In this document: piece by piece, positions 53,807 through 61,514 of the stretch
How the letters are laid out: every line of letters starts with the position of its first letter
How positions within the stretch are numbered: the first letter of the stretch is position 1
Assembly: GCA_900471925.1 (NCBI GenBank)
Contig: UCGV01000006.1
Coordinates: 248,001 to 312,000, forward strand
Reading direction: 5' to 3'
Origin: Hyphomicrobiales bacterium
GTDB taxonomy: Bacteria; Pseudomonadota; Alphaproteobacteria; Rhizobiales; Rhizobiaceae
Length of the DNA: 64,000 nt
Translations under genes and position numbers: made by a program
The notes under the pieces: generated by a model
Seen by the model: only the letters and a program-made list of their open reading frames with translations
The model's database searches: none
Told to the model about the DNA's origin: nothing

Positions 53807-54580
53807 TTGCGCAACAGACTGCTTGAAACCCGGAAGGCAGGGCGAAGAACCCGCACAAGCCACGCGCATGTCGTCGATGAACTCGGCCGGGCAATCGTCG
53901 CCGGCACCTATCCGGTCGGCACGATCCTTCCCGGCGACGGCGAGCTGGCGCAACGCTTCAAGGTTTCACGCACGGTGCTGCGCGAAACGATGAAGACCTT
54001 GGCCGCCAAGGGCATGGTCGTCGCCAAGGCGCGTGTCGGCACGCGTGTGACCGAAAAGAACTTCTGGAACATGTTCGACACCGAAATCATCGCCTGGCAT
54101 TTCGCCAACGGTGTCAGCGAAGAATTCCTCCTGCAGCTTTACGACATCCGTCTGGCCTTCGAGCCTTTCGCCGCCGGTCTCGTGGCCGAGCGGGCAAACC
54201 CCGCCGAGATCGAATTGCTGCGCGGCCTGGCGCTCGACATGGCGGCCAGCGGCCACACCTCGGACAGCCTGGCGCTGGCTGACCTGCGCTTCCATCTCGC
54301 AGTATCGGAAGCCTCCCACAATCCCTTCATGCGCACGCTCGGCGGGCTGATCGAGGCGGCGCTCGTCGGCATGTTCCGCATGAGCACGCCGCCCTCGCAG
54401 AATGGTTTTGCCAATATCGCCGAAACCCATATGCGCATCGTCGATGCCATCGCGGCGGGCAATGCCGTAGCGGCACGCAAGGCGATGGAGGATGTCATCG
54501 TCGAGGGCAGGGTGCACGTCCACGAGGCCTTCGCGTCGCTTCCTGAGCCCATCATCTCCCTGCCGATTACGTCTTTTTGA
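53807..54580 (+). CDS. GntR-family regulator (FadR subfamily, FCD domain)
   Basis: 257 residues. The N-terminal winged HTH (DELGRAIVAGTYPVGTILPGDGELAQRFKVSRTVLRETMKTLAAKGMV) is FadR-type; the C-terminal FCD domain is full length (LYDIRLAFEPFAAGLVAERANPAE; FHLAVSEASHNPFM; HMRIVDAIAAGN). The start is a TTG with the strong site GGAGGAG; no ATG lies before the HTH. Encoded last in the operon, it probably represses the ytfQ-like promoter in response to the sugar or a derivative. Confidence 0.85.
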   Translation: MRNRLLETRKAGRRTRTSHAHVVDELGRAIVAGTYPVGTILPGDGELAQRFKVSRTVLRETMKTLAAKGMVVAKARVGTRVTEKNFWNMFDTEIIAWHFANGVSEEFLLQLYDIRLAFEPFAAGLVAERANPAEIELLRGLALDMAASGHTSDSLALADLRFHLAVSEASHNPFMRTLGGLIEAALVGMFRMSTPPSQNGFANIAETHMRIVDAIAAGNAVAARKAMEDVIVEGRVHVHEAFASLPEPIISLPITSF

Positions 54581-54643
54581 AGCCTCGGCTTGCTGCTATG
54601 AGCGGCAGGAACACCGCCTAGCAATGGATTCTCGGAGCCTGCC

Positions 54644-56005
54644 ATGGAACGCACCTGCCTTGCCGTCATTCTCGCCGCCGGCGACAGCACGCGAATGAAA
54701 TCCGCAAAGTCGAAGGTACTGCATGAGGTGGCCGCCCGGCCGATGATCGCCCATGTGGTCGATGCCGTGGCCGCAACGGGCGTTTCCTCCGTCGCTCTCG
54801 TCGTCGGTCGCGATGCCGACAAAGTGGCGAAGGCCGCTGATATCGGCGGCGTCACGATCAAATCTTATCTGCAGGAACAGCGTCTCGGCACCGGCCACGC
54901 CGTTCTCGCCGCTCGTGAAGCGATCGCAGAGGGCTATGACGATATCCTTGTGACTTACGGCGACGTACCGCTGCAGACATCAGGTCCGTTGCTCGAAGCG
55001 CGGAAAGCCTTGGCCGAAGGCAGCGATATCGTCGTCATCGGCTTCCACACGGATCGCCCGACCGGTTACGGCCGCCTGCTCGTCAAGGACGGTGAGTTGA
55101 TCGCCATCCGCGAGGAGAAGGACGCGACGGATGCCGAGCGCGCCGTCAAATGGTGCAATAGCGGCCTCATGGCGATCAACGGCCGCAAGGCGCTTGATCT
55201 GCTGGCGCGCATCGGCAACAGCAATGCCAAGGGCGAATATTATCTGACCGATCTCGTCGAGATCGCCCGCTCGCTGGGCGGTCGCGTCACTGCCGTCGAC
55301 GCACCCGAAGTCGAGATGGCCGGCTGCAACAACCGCGCCGAACTTGCAGAGATCGAACGCTTCTGGCAGGAGCGCCGCCGCCACGAGCTGATGCTCTCCG
55401 GTGTGACGATGATCGCCCCGGAAACAGTTTTCCTCTCCTACGATACGGTCATCGGCCAAGATGCGCTGATCGAGCCGAACGTCGTCTTCGGCCCCGGTGC
55501 GGTCATCGATGGCGGTGCCGTCATCCATGCCTTCTCCCATATCGAGGGCGCGCATGTCAGCGAAGGCGCGACAGTCGGTCCTTTCGCCCGCCTGCGTCCG
55601 GGCGCGGATCTATCCGTCGGCTCCAAGGTTGGCAATTTCTGCGAGGTCAAGAACGGCAAGATCGGCGAGGGCGCGAAAGTCAACCACCTGACCTATATCG
55701 GCGACGCCATCATCGGATCGGGCACCAATATCGGCGCCGGCACCATCACCTGCAATTATGACGGTGTGAACAAGTTCGAGACCGTCATCGGCAAGGATGC
55801 CTTTATCGGTTCGAACTCCGCGCTGGTTGCGCCCGTAACCATAGGCGACAGCGCCTATATTGCTTCAGGCAGCGTCATCACCGCAGATGTGCCGGCTGAT
55901 GCGCTCGCCTTCGGTCGTGCCCGGCAGGAGATCAAGCCCGAGCGGGCAAATGTTCTGCGCGAACGTGCGCTTGCCATCAAGGCTGCAAAAAAGGCCAAGT
56001 CTTGA
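54644..56005 (+). CDS. glmU: Bifunctional GlmU (UDP-GlcNAc pyrophosphorylase / GlcN-1-P acetyltransferase)
   Basis: 453 residues, normal length. The N-terminal uridyltransferase begins [25 protein letters not shown] (the usual GxGTRM loop is GDSTRM here). The C-terminal left-handed beta-helix acetyltransferase has hexapeptide repeats (about 250-430), with [20 protein letters not shown] and GTITCNYDG. It makes UDP-GlcNAc for peptidoglycan, lipid A and Nod factor. 108 bases upstream of glmS, which supplies its substrate pathway. Confidence 0.97.
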   Translation: MERTCLAVILAAGDSTRMKSAKSKVLHEVAARPMIAHVVDAVAATGVSSVALVVGRDADKVAKAADIGGVTIKSYLQEQRLGTGHAVLAAREAIAEGYDDILVTYGDVPLQTSGPLLEARKALAEGSDIVVIGFHTDRPTGYGRLLVKDGELIAIREEKDATDAERAVKWCNSGLMAINGRKALDLLARIGNSNAKGEYYLTDLVEIARSLGGRVTAVDAPEVEMAGCNNRAELAEIERFWQERRRHELMLSGVTMIAPETVFLSYDTVIGQDALIEPNVVFGPGAVIDGGAVIHAFSHIEGAHVSEGATVGPFARLRPGADLSVGSKVGNFCEVKNGKIGEGAKVNHLTYIGDAIIGSGTNIGAGTITCNYDGVNKFETVIGKDAFIGSNSALVAPVTIGDSAYIASGSVITADVPADALAFGRARQEIKPERANVLRERALAIKAAKKAKS

Positions 56006-56081
56006 GCCTTCTTCCGTAACGTGCGGAAACCGAAAGTGACCGCGCTACCAATTGAGAAATAAGCGAGAATCGCTAGGACTG

Positions 56082-56106
56082 GCCTCACTGATGAGGCTTG
56101 AGGGGG
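56082..56106 (+). promoter_or_regulatory. glmS leader: hairpin with competing pairing to the ribosome site
   Basis: GCCTCA (56082-56087), loop CTGA, TGAGGC (56092-56097) form a hairpin directly before the ribosome site AGGGGG (56101-56106). CCTCA could instead pair with the second TGAGG copy at 56099-56103, which overlaps the ribosome site. This would allow two alternative states, one with the site covered. Confidence 0.4.
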
Positions 56107-56113
56107 TATTTGC

Positions 56114-57940
56114 ATGTGCGGAATTGTAGGGATCGTCGGAAATGCGCCGGTTGCGAGCCGTCTTGTCGATGCGCTGAAGCGGCTGGAATATCGCGGTTAC
56201 GATTCCGCCGGGGTCGCGACCGTACATGAGGGCGTCATGGATCGCCGCCGCGCAGAGGGCAAACTCTTCAATCTGGAAAAGCGCCTCGATAGCGAACCCC
56301 TGCCGGGGACAACCGGCATTGCCCATACGCGCTGGGCCACCCATGGCGTGCCGAACGAGACCAATGCCCACCCGCATTTCGTCGAAGGCGTTGCCGTCGT
56401 CCATAACGGCATTATCGAGAATTTCTCCGAACTCCGCGATGAACTGACCCACGAAGGCGCGGCCTTTCAGAGCCAGACCGATACGGAAGTCGTTGCCCAT
56501 CTCATGGCGAAATATCTGCACGAGGGCCTGTCTCCGCGCGAAGCCATGCTGACGATGCTGAACCGCGTCACCGGCGCCTATGCGCTCGCCGTCATGCTGA
56601 AGAGTGATCCAGGCACGATCATGGCCGCCCGTTCCGGCCCGCCGCTCGCCATCGGCTATGGCAAGGGCGAGATGTTTCTGGGCTCGGATGCCATTGCGCT
56701 GTCGCCCTTCACCAACGAGATCACCTACCTCGTCGATGGCGATTGGGCTGTTATCACCCGCGACAGCGCAACGGTGCTCGATTTTTCCGGCAAGGTCGTC
56801 AAGCGCCCGCGCCAGATTTCCCAGGCGACCGCCTACGTGGTCGACAAGGGCAATCATCGCCATTTCATGGAAAAGGAAATCTACGAGCAGCCGGAGGTCA
56901 TCTCCCACGCACTCAGCCACTATGTGAATTTCGCTGCCAACACGATCAGCCCCAATGCATCGGCTATCGACTTCAAGGCGGCAACCGGTCTTGCCATCTC
57001 CGCCTGCGGCACTGCCTATCTTGCCGGCCTGGTCGGCAAATACTGGTTCGAGCGTTATGCCCGCCTGCCTGTCGAAATCGATGTCGCCTCGGAATTCCGC
57101 TACCGCGAAATGCCGCTGCAGCCCACGCAGGCGGCGCTCTTCATCTCGCAGTCGGGCGAGACCGCCGATACACTGGCATCGCTGCGTTATTGCAAGGAAA
57201 ACGGTCTGAAGATCGGCGCCGTCGTCAATGTGCGGGAATCGACCATCGCCCGCGAATCCGATGCCGTCTTCCCGATCATGGCCGGCCCGGAAATCGGCGT
57301 CGCCTCCACCAAGGCTTTCACCTGCCAGCTTGCCGTTCTGGCGTCGCTCGCGATCGGTGCCGGTCGTGCCCGTGGCACGATCAGCGCCGATGACGAGAAG
57401 GCTTTGGTACGGCACCTGGCCGAAATGCCCCGCATCATGAGCCGCGTCCTCAATCTCATCCAGCCGCAGATGGAAGGCCTGTCGCGCGAACTTTCCAAAT
57501 GCAAGGACGTGCTCTATCTCGGCCGCGGCACCAGCTTCCCTCTCGCCATGGAAGGCGCGCTCAAGCTCAAGGAAATCTCCTATATCCACGCCGAAGGCTA
57601 CGCCGCAGGCGAGTTGAAGCATGGTCCGATCGCATTGATCGACGAAAACATGCCCGTCATCGTCATTGCGCCCTACGACCGCTTCTTCGAAAAGACCGTT
57701 TCCAACATGCAGGAAGTAGCTGCCCGTGGCGGTCGCATCATCTTCATCACCGATGAAGCCGGCGCAGCGGCCTCGAAACTGCCGACCATGGCGACGATCA
57801 CGCTTCCGAATGTGGATGAAATCATCGCGCCGATGATCTTTTCGCTCCCGATCCAGCTGCTCGCCTACCACACGGCAGTCTTCATGGGGACGGACGTCGA
57901 TCAGCCGCGCAACCTCGCGAAATCGGTAACTGTGGAGTGA
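56114..57940 (+). CDS. glmS: Glutamine--fructose-6-phosphate aminotransferase GlmS
   Basis: 608 residues, canonical length. N-terminal glutaminase with nucleophile C2 (MCGIVGIVG) and HTRWATHG, HPHF and HNGIIEN. The two SIS domains of the isomerase follow (SACGTAYLAGLVGKYWFERYA; SQSGETADTLASLRYCK; LGRGTSFPLAMEGALKLKE), ending NLAKSVTVE. It converts fructose-6-P and glutamine to glucosamine-6-P, the first step toward UDP-GlcNAc. Confidence 0.98.
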   Translation: MCGIVGIVGNAPVASRLVDALKRLEYRGYDSAGVATVHEGVMDRRRAEGKLFNLEKRLDSEPLPGTTGIAHTRWATHGVPNETNAHPHFVEGVAVVHNGIIENFSELRDELTHEGAAFQSQTDTEVVAHLMAKYLHEGLSPREAMLTMLNRVTGAYALAVMLKSDPGTIMAARSGPPLAIGYGKGEMFLGSDAIALSPFTNEITYLVDGDWAVITRDSATVLDFSGKVVKRPRQISQATAYVVDKGNHRHFMEKEIYEQPEVISHALSHYVNFAANTISPNASAIDFKAATGLAISACGTAYLAGLVGKYWFERYARLPVEIDVASEFRYREMPLQPTQAALFISQSGETADTLASLRYCKENGLKIGAVVNVRESTIARESDAVFPIMAGPEIGVASTKAFTCQLAVLASLAIGAGRARGTISADDEKALVRHLAEMPRIMSRVLNLIQPQMEGLSRELSKCKDVLYLGRGTSFPLAMEGALKLKEISYIHAEGYAAGELKHGPIALIDENMPVIVIAPYDRFFEKTVSNMQEVAARGGRIIFITDEAGAAASKLPTMATITLPNVDEIIAPMIFSLPIQLLAYHTAVFMGTDVDQPRNLAKSVTVE

Positions 57941-58063
57941 GCCCCTGGGGGCCGAAAGATGTTGTGCGACAAGGCGAATTCTGGCAATTTTGAGCCTGCG
58001 GACACAGGGGGAAGGCCGGTGAAACGGCCTGTCTAGAGACTGAAACGGAGTTCATCAGAAAAG

Positions 58064-58747
58064 ATGACCGAGAAGGCCCCCCGAGTGCCGGTCGCCATGC
58101 GACTGCGGAATAATTTTCTCGCCGGATTGATCATCTGCGCGCCGATCGCGATCACCATCTGGCTGACATGGACCTTCATCCACTGGTCGGACAGCTGGGT
58201 ACGGCCCTATATCCCGGCGCGATGGAATCCGGAAAGCTATCTGAATTTCGCCATTCCAGGTTTCGGCCTGCTGACTGCCGTGATCCTGATCACCATTGTC
58301 GGTTTTCTCGGAAAGAACCTGATCGGCCAGAGCATCGTCCGATTCGGTGAGTCCATCGTCCAGCGTATGCCGCTGGTGCGCACCGTCTACAGAAGCGTCA
58401 AGCAGATCTTCGAAACCGTGCTGAAGGAACAGTCCAACTCCTTCAAGAAGGTCGGTCTCATCGAGTATCCCGGACCTGGCCTCTGGGCGCTTGTCTTCGT
58501 GGCCACCGATGCCAAGGGCGAGATTGCCTCGAAGTTCAATGCAATGGGCCAGGACATGGTCGCCGTGTTCATGCCACCGACCCCGGTTCCGACGGCAGGT
58601 TTCCTGATCTTCGTCGCGCGCGAGAAAATCACCATGCTCGACATGAGCCCGGAAGATGCAGCGAAGTTCCTGATTTCGGGTGGCCTCGTTGCGCCGGAAC
58701 ACCTGCCGGTCGTGCGCCCGAAACCGCTTCTGTCCAAGGTGGATTAG
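58064..58747 (+). CDS. DUF502 family membrane protein
   Basis: 227 residues. Two N-terminal membrane helices (NFLAGLIICAPIAITIWLTWTFI and LNFAIPGFGLLTAVILITIVGFLG) are followed by a soluble part (VRTVYRSVKQIFETVL, GLWALVFVATDAKG, MPPTPVPTAGFL). The family is widespread and of unknown role. The gap from glmS (57941-58063) contains the hairpin AGGCCG/CGGCCT at 58013-58030. The TAG stop abuts the left end of the inverted-repeat element. Confidence 0.88.
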   Translation: MTEKAPRVPVAMRLRNNFLAGLIICAPIAITIWLTWTFIHWSDSWVRPYIPARWNPESYLNFAIPGFGLLTAVILITIVGFLGKNLIGQSIVRFGESIVQRMPLVRTVYRSVKQIFETVLKEQSNSFKKVGLIEYPGPGLWALVFVATDAKGEIASKFNAMGQDMVAVFMPPTPVPTAGFLIFVAREKITMLDMSPEDAAKFLISGGLVAPEHLPVVRPKPLLSKVD

Positions 58748-59014
58748 AGCCTTTCCTGGTTAGCTTGAAGCATTCTGCCGGAGCAGATTTGTGTTAGGGC
58801 AAAGGCGATTGGCGAAGGGCATACCCCAAGGTACGTCCGAGCCGATTGCCTTTGATACTAGCGCAAATATGCCCGGCCCTTCGGGTTGGCTGAAACGGGC
58901 CGCCTGATCGACCGGCCGGCTTGGCCGTAGATCTGGCTACGACGCGCGCCGGCCGGTCGACCATTCGACTCCATTTGAGCCAACAGAATGCTTCAATCTA
59001 ACCAGGAAAGGCTC
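58747..59014. mobile_element. MITE-like element with 31-bp terminal inverted repeats
   Basis: Left arm 58747-58777 and right arm 58984-59014 are inverted copies with 30 of 31 bases matching; arms begin GAGCCTTTCCTGG. Each end is flanked by TA. Two internal hairpins: 58800-58813 with 58841-58854 (14 pairs including two G-U), and 58906-58920 with 58948-58962 (14 of 15), the latter enclosing CGTAG/CTACG. No coding region. The size, arms and TA target fit a Tc1/IS630-type MITE; a rhizobial intergenic mosaic element (RIME) is an alternative label. Both flanking stop codons (TAG) use the element's terminal G. Confidence 0.75.
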
Positions 59015-61119
59015 TAACCCGCTCTCAGGAACCGGATCGCTTCGTCACGACGGAAAAGGTAAAGCAGGGTGCGCACCGCTTCGCCTCGTTCGCTCGTCAG
59101 ATCAGGATCGCGCTCGATCAGATAGGCCGCATCCTTGCGGGCGATCTCCAGGAGATCGGCATGCGCCTCGAGGCTGGCGATCCGGAAGCCCGGCGTTCCT
59201 GATTGCCGCGTACCCAGAAGTTCGCCTTCGCCCCTGAGCTTCAGATCCTCTTCCGCAATCCGGAAACCGTCTTCCGTCTCACGCATGATCGACAGGCGCG
59301 CATGCCCGGTTTCGCCGAGCGGTCCCTTGTAGAGCAGGATGCAGGTAGAGGCCTCGTCGCCGCGCCCGACACGTCCGCGCAGCTGGTGCAACTGCGCCAG
59401 CCCGAAACGCTCGGCATGTTCGATCACCATGATCGTCGCGTCAGGCACATCGACGCCGACTTCGACGACGGTGGTCGCGACCAGCAGGCGCAATTCGCCG
59501 CTCTTGAAGGAGAGCATCACGGTATCCTTCTCAGGCCCGCTCATGCGCCCGTGAATAAGGCCGATGCCGGGCCCGAGAGCAGAGACCAGCGTTGCGTGCC
59601 GCTCCTCTGCAGACATGAGTTCCAGCTCTTCGGATTCCTCTACCAGCGGGCAGATCCAGTAGGCCTTTTTGCCCTCGGCAAGCGCGCTCTTCAGCCGTCC
59701 GACGACATCACCGGTGCGCTCGGTCGGGATAGTGATGGTCTGGATCGGTTTTCTGCCGGCGGGCTTCTCCGTCAACTTCGAGACATCCATGTCGCCGAAG
59801 GCTGCCAGTACCAGCGTACGCGGGATCGGCGTTGCGGTCATGACCAGCATATGCGGCGAGATACCCTTTGCCGTCAGCCTCAGGCGCTGGTGCACACCGA
59901 AGCGGTGCTGCTCGTCGACGACGGCCAGCATCAGGTTTTTGTAGTTGACGCTATCCTGAAAGAGCGCGTGCGTACCGATGATGATCTGTGCCTCGCCGGA
60001 GGCGATACGCTCGAGAATATCATCGCGTTCGCGACCTTTGGTGCGCCCCGTGAGCACCTCGACGCGAAGTCCTGCCTCCGCCGCATATTTCGAGATCGTC
60101 GCATGATGCTGGCGCGCAAGGATTTCCGTCGGCGCCATCAGCACGGCCTGTCCGCCGCTCTCGATGACCGCAGCCATCGACAGCAGCGCCACCAGCGTCT
60201 TGCCGGAGCCGACATCGCCCTGAAGCAGCCGCAGCATGCGGTCCGTGCCGGCCATGTCCTTGAGGACATCGGCAACAGCTTCGGTCTGGCTGCGCGTCGG
60301 CGAAAAGGGCAGGCTCTGCAATATCTGTCTGCTGATCTTTCCCGTTGGGTGAACCGGCTGTCCCGCGACCTTGCGAAGCCTCTGGCGCACCAGCGAGAGC
60401 GACAGTTGGCCGGCCAGGAATTCATCATAAGCAAGCCGGCGCCGGGCAGGGGTCTGTGGATCGATATCGGACGTATCGCGCGGCTCGTGCAACATGTGGA
60501 AGCTGTCGCGGATCGACGGCAGGCTCTGCTTCTGCGCCAGCGCAAGATCGATCCATTCCGGCAGTTCCGGCATGCGCGGCAGCGCCGCTTCGATGATCTT
60601 GCGTAACGTCTTCGGTGAAAGCCCTGCCGTCAGCGGATAGATCGGCTCGACCAGCGGCAGGTTCTCGCCCTCGCTCGCCTTGACGATATAATCAGGGTGA
60701 ACCATCGAGGCGCGGCCGTTGAACCAGTCCACCTTGCCGCTGACCGTGACTTCCTCGTCGATCGGCAATTGTTTTTCCAGCCACGCCGCTTGCCCTCGGA
60801 AGAAGACCAGCGTCAGCTCACCTGTCTCGTCGTGGAGAAAAACCCGGTAGGGAACACTGCGATTGCCGCGTGGCGGCGCCTGGTGCCGGTCGACACGCGC
60901 CGTGATCGTGACGATCGCGCCTTGCGGCGCACGCGCAATGCCCGGCTGGTTGCGCCGATCGACCAGCGAGGAGGGCGCGTGGAACAGGAGATCGATCACC
61001 CGGCAATCCTCGGGCGTCTCGCGTCCGAGCAGCTTGACGAAGAGTTCCGAGATTTTCGGGCCGACGCCTGGAAGGCCCGAAACGGGAGAAAATAGCGGAT
61101 CGAGAATGGCGGGACGCAT
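59014..61119 (-). CDS. recG: ATP-dependent DNA helicase RecG
   Basis: 701 residues, near the usual 690-700. N-terminal wedge domain (GLPGVGPKISELFVKLLGRE; DGIVTI-type OB fold as GAIVTITARVDRHQ), then SF2 motifs: GDVGSGKTLVALLSM, DEQHRFG, MTATPIPRTL, GRVGRGDEAS. It remodels stalled replication forks and Holliday junctions. Start at 61119 (MRPAILDPLFSPVS) preferred over 61200, whose extra residues are unlike the family. Divergent from sdhE. Confidence 0.96.
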   Translation of the reverse strand: MRPAILDPLFSPVSGLPGVGPKISELFVKLLGRETPEDCRVIDLLFHAPSSLVDRRNQPGIARAPQGAIVTITARVDRHQAPPRGNRSVPYRVFLHDETGELTLVFFRGQAAWLEKQLPIDEEVTVSGKVDWFNGRASMVHPDYIVKASEGENLPLVEPIYPLTAGLSPKTLRKIIEAALPRMPELPEWIDLALAQKQSLPSIRDSFHMLHEPRDTSDIDPQTPARRRLAYDEFLAGQLSLSLVRQRLRKVAGQPVHPTGKISRQILQSLPFSPTRSQTEAVADVLKDMAGTDRMLRLLQGDVGSGKTLVALLSMAAVIESGGQAVLMAPTEILARQHHATISKYAAEAGLRVEVLTGRTKGRERDDILERIASGEAQIIIGTHALFQDSVNYKNLMLAVVDEQHRFGVHQRLRLTAKGISPHMLVMTATPIPRTLVLAAFGDMDVSKLTEKPAGRKPIQTITIPTERTGDVVGRLKSALAEGKKAYWICPLVEESEELELMSAEERHATLVSALGPGIGLIHGRMSGPEKDTVMLSFKSGELRLLVATTVVEVGVDVPDATIMVIEHAERFGLAQLHQLRGRVGRGDEASTCILLYKGPLGETGHARLSIMRETEDGFRIAEEDLKLRGEGELLGTRQSGTPGFRIASLEAHADLLEIARKDAAYLIERDPDLTSERGEAVRTLLYLFRRDEAIRFLRAG

Positions 61120-61214
61120 GGGCGCCAAAATGCGATGAACAATAGGGCCTTGGCAAGGCTGACAAGCCGCTTTCGAGGGTCTATAGAGGCGCATCAACAA
61201 AGAAGGTGAATGCC

Positions 61215-61514
61215 ATGACAGGTGTAACGCTCACGAGCGCCGGTCTCGACCCCCGCCGCCGCCGGATCCTTTTCCGCTGCTGGCACCGTGGCATCCGCGA
61301 GATGGACCTTGTCTTCGGTCAGTTTGCCGAAAACGAACTTCCCACCATGAGCGAGGCCGAGCTCGACGAGTTCGAGAGCATCATGGCCGAGGAAGACAAT
61401 GACCTCGTGCGCTGGATCATGGGAACCTGGCCGACGCCGGAGCATTTACAGACGCCCATGTTCGCTCGCGTTGCTGCCTACAAGCCCGATTTCGATACGC
61501 CCCGGAAGCCTTGA
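61215..61514 (+). CDS. sdhE: FAD assembly factor SdhE (succinate dehydrogenase assembly factor 2)
   Basis: 99 residues with the family motif RGIREMD in CWHRGIREMDLVFGQFAE and WIMGTWPTPE. It promotes covalent FAD attachment to SdhA. ATG at 61215 with AAGGTG upstream; GTG at 61206 would add three residues. Its stop overlaps the mfd start (TGATG). The recG-sdhE-mfd order is common in Rhizobiales. Confidence 0.93.
   Translation: MTGVTLTSAGLDPRRRRILFRCWHRGIREMDLVFGQFAENELPTMSEAELDEFESIMAEEDNDLVRWIMGTWPTPEHLQTPMFARVAAYKPDFDTPRKP

Noticed and set aside
56045-57871. 608-codon minus-strand frame over glmS
   Set aside because: Shadow of glmS; no recognisable domain.
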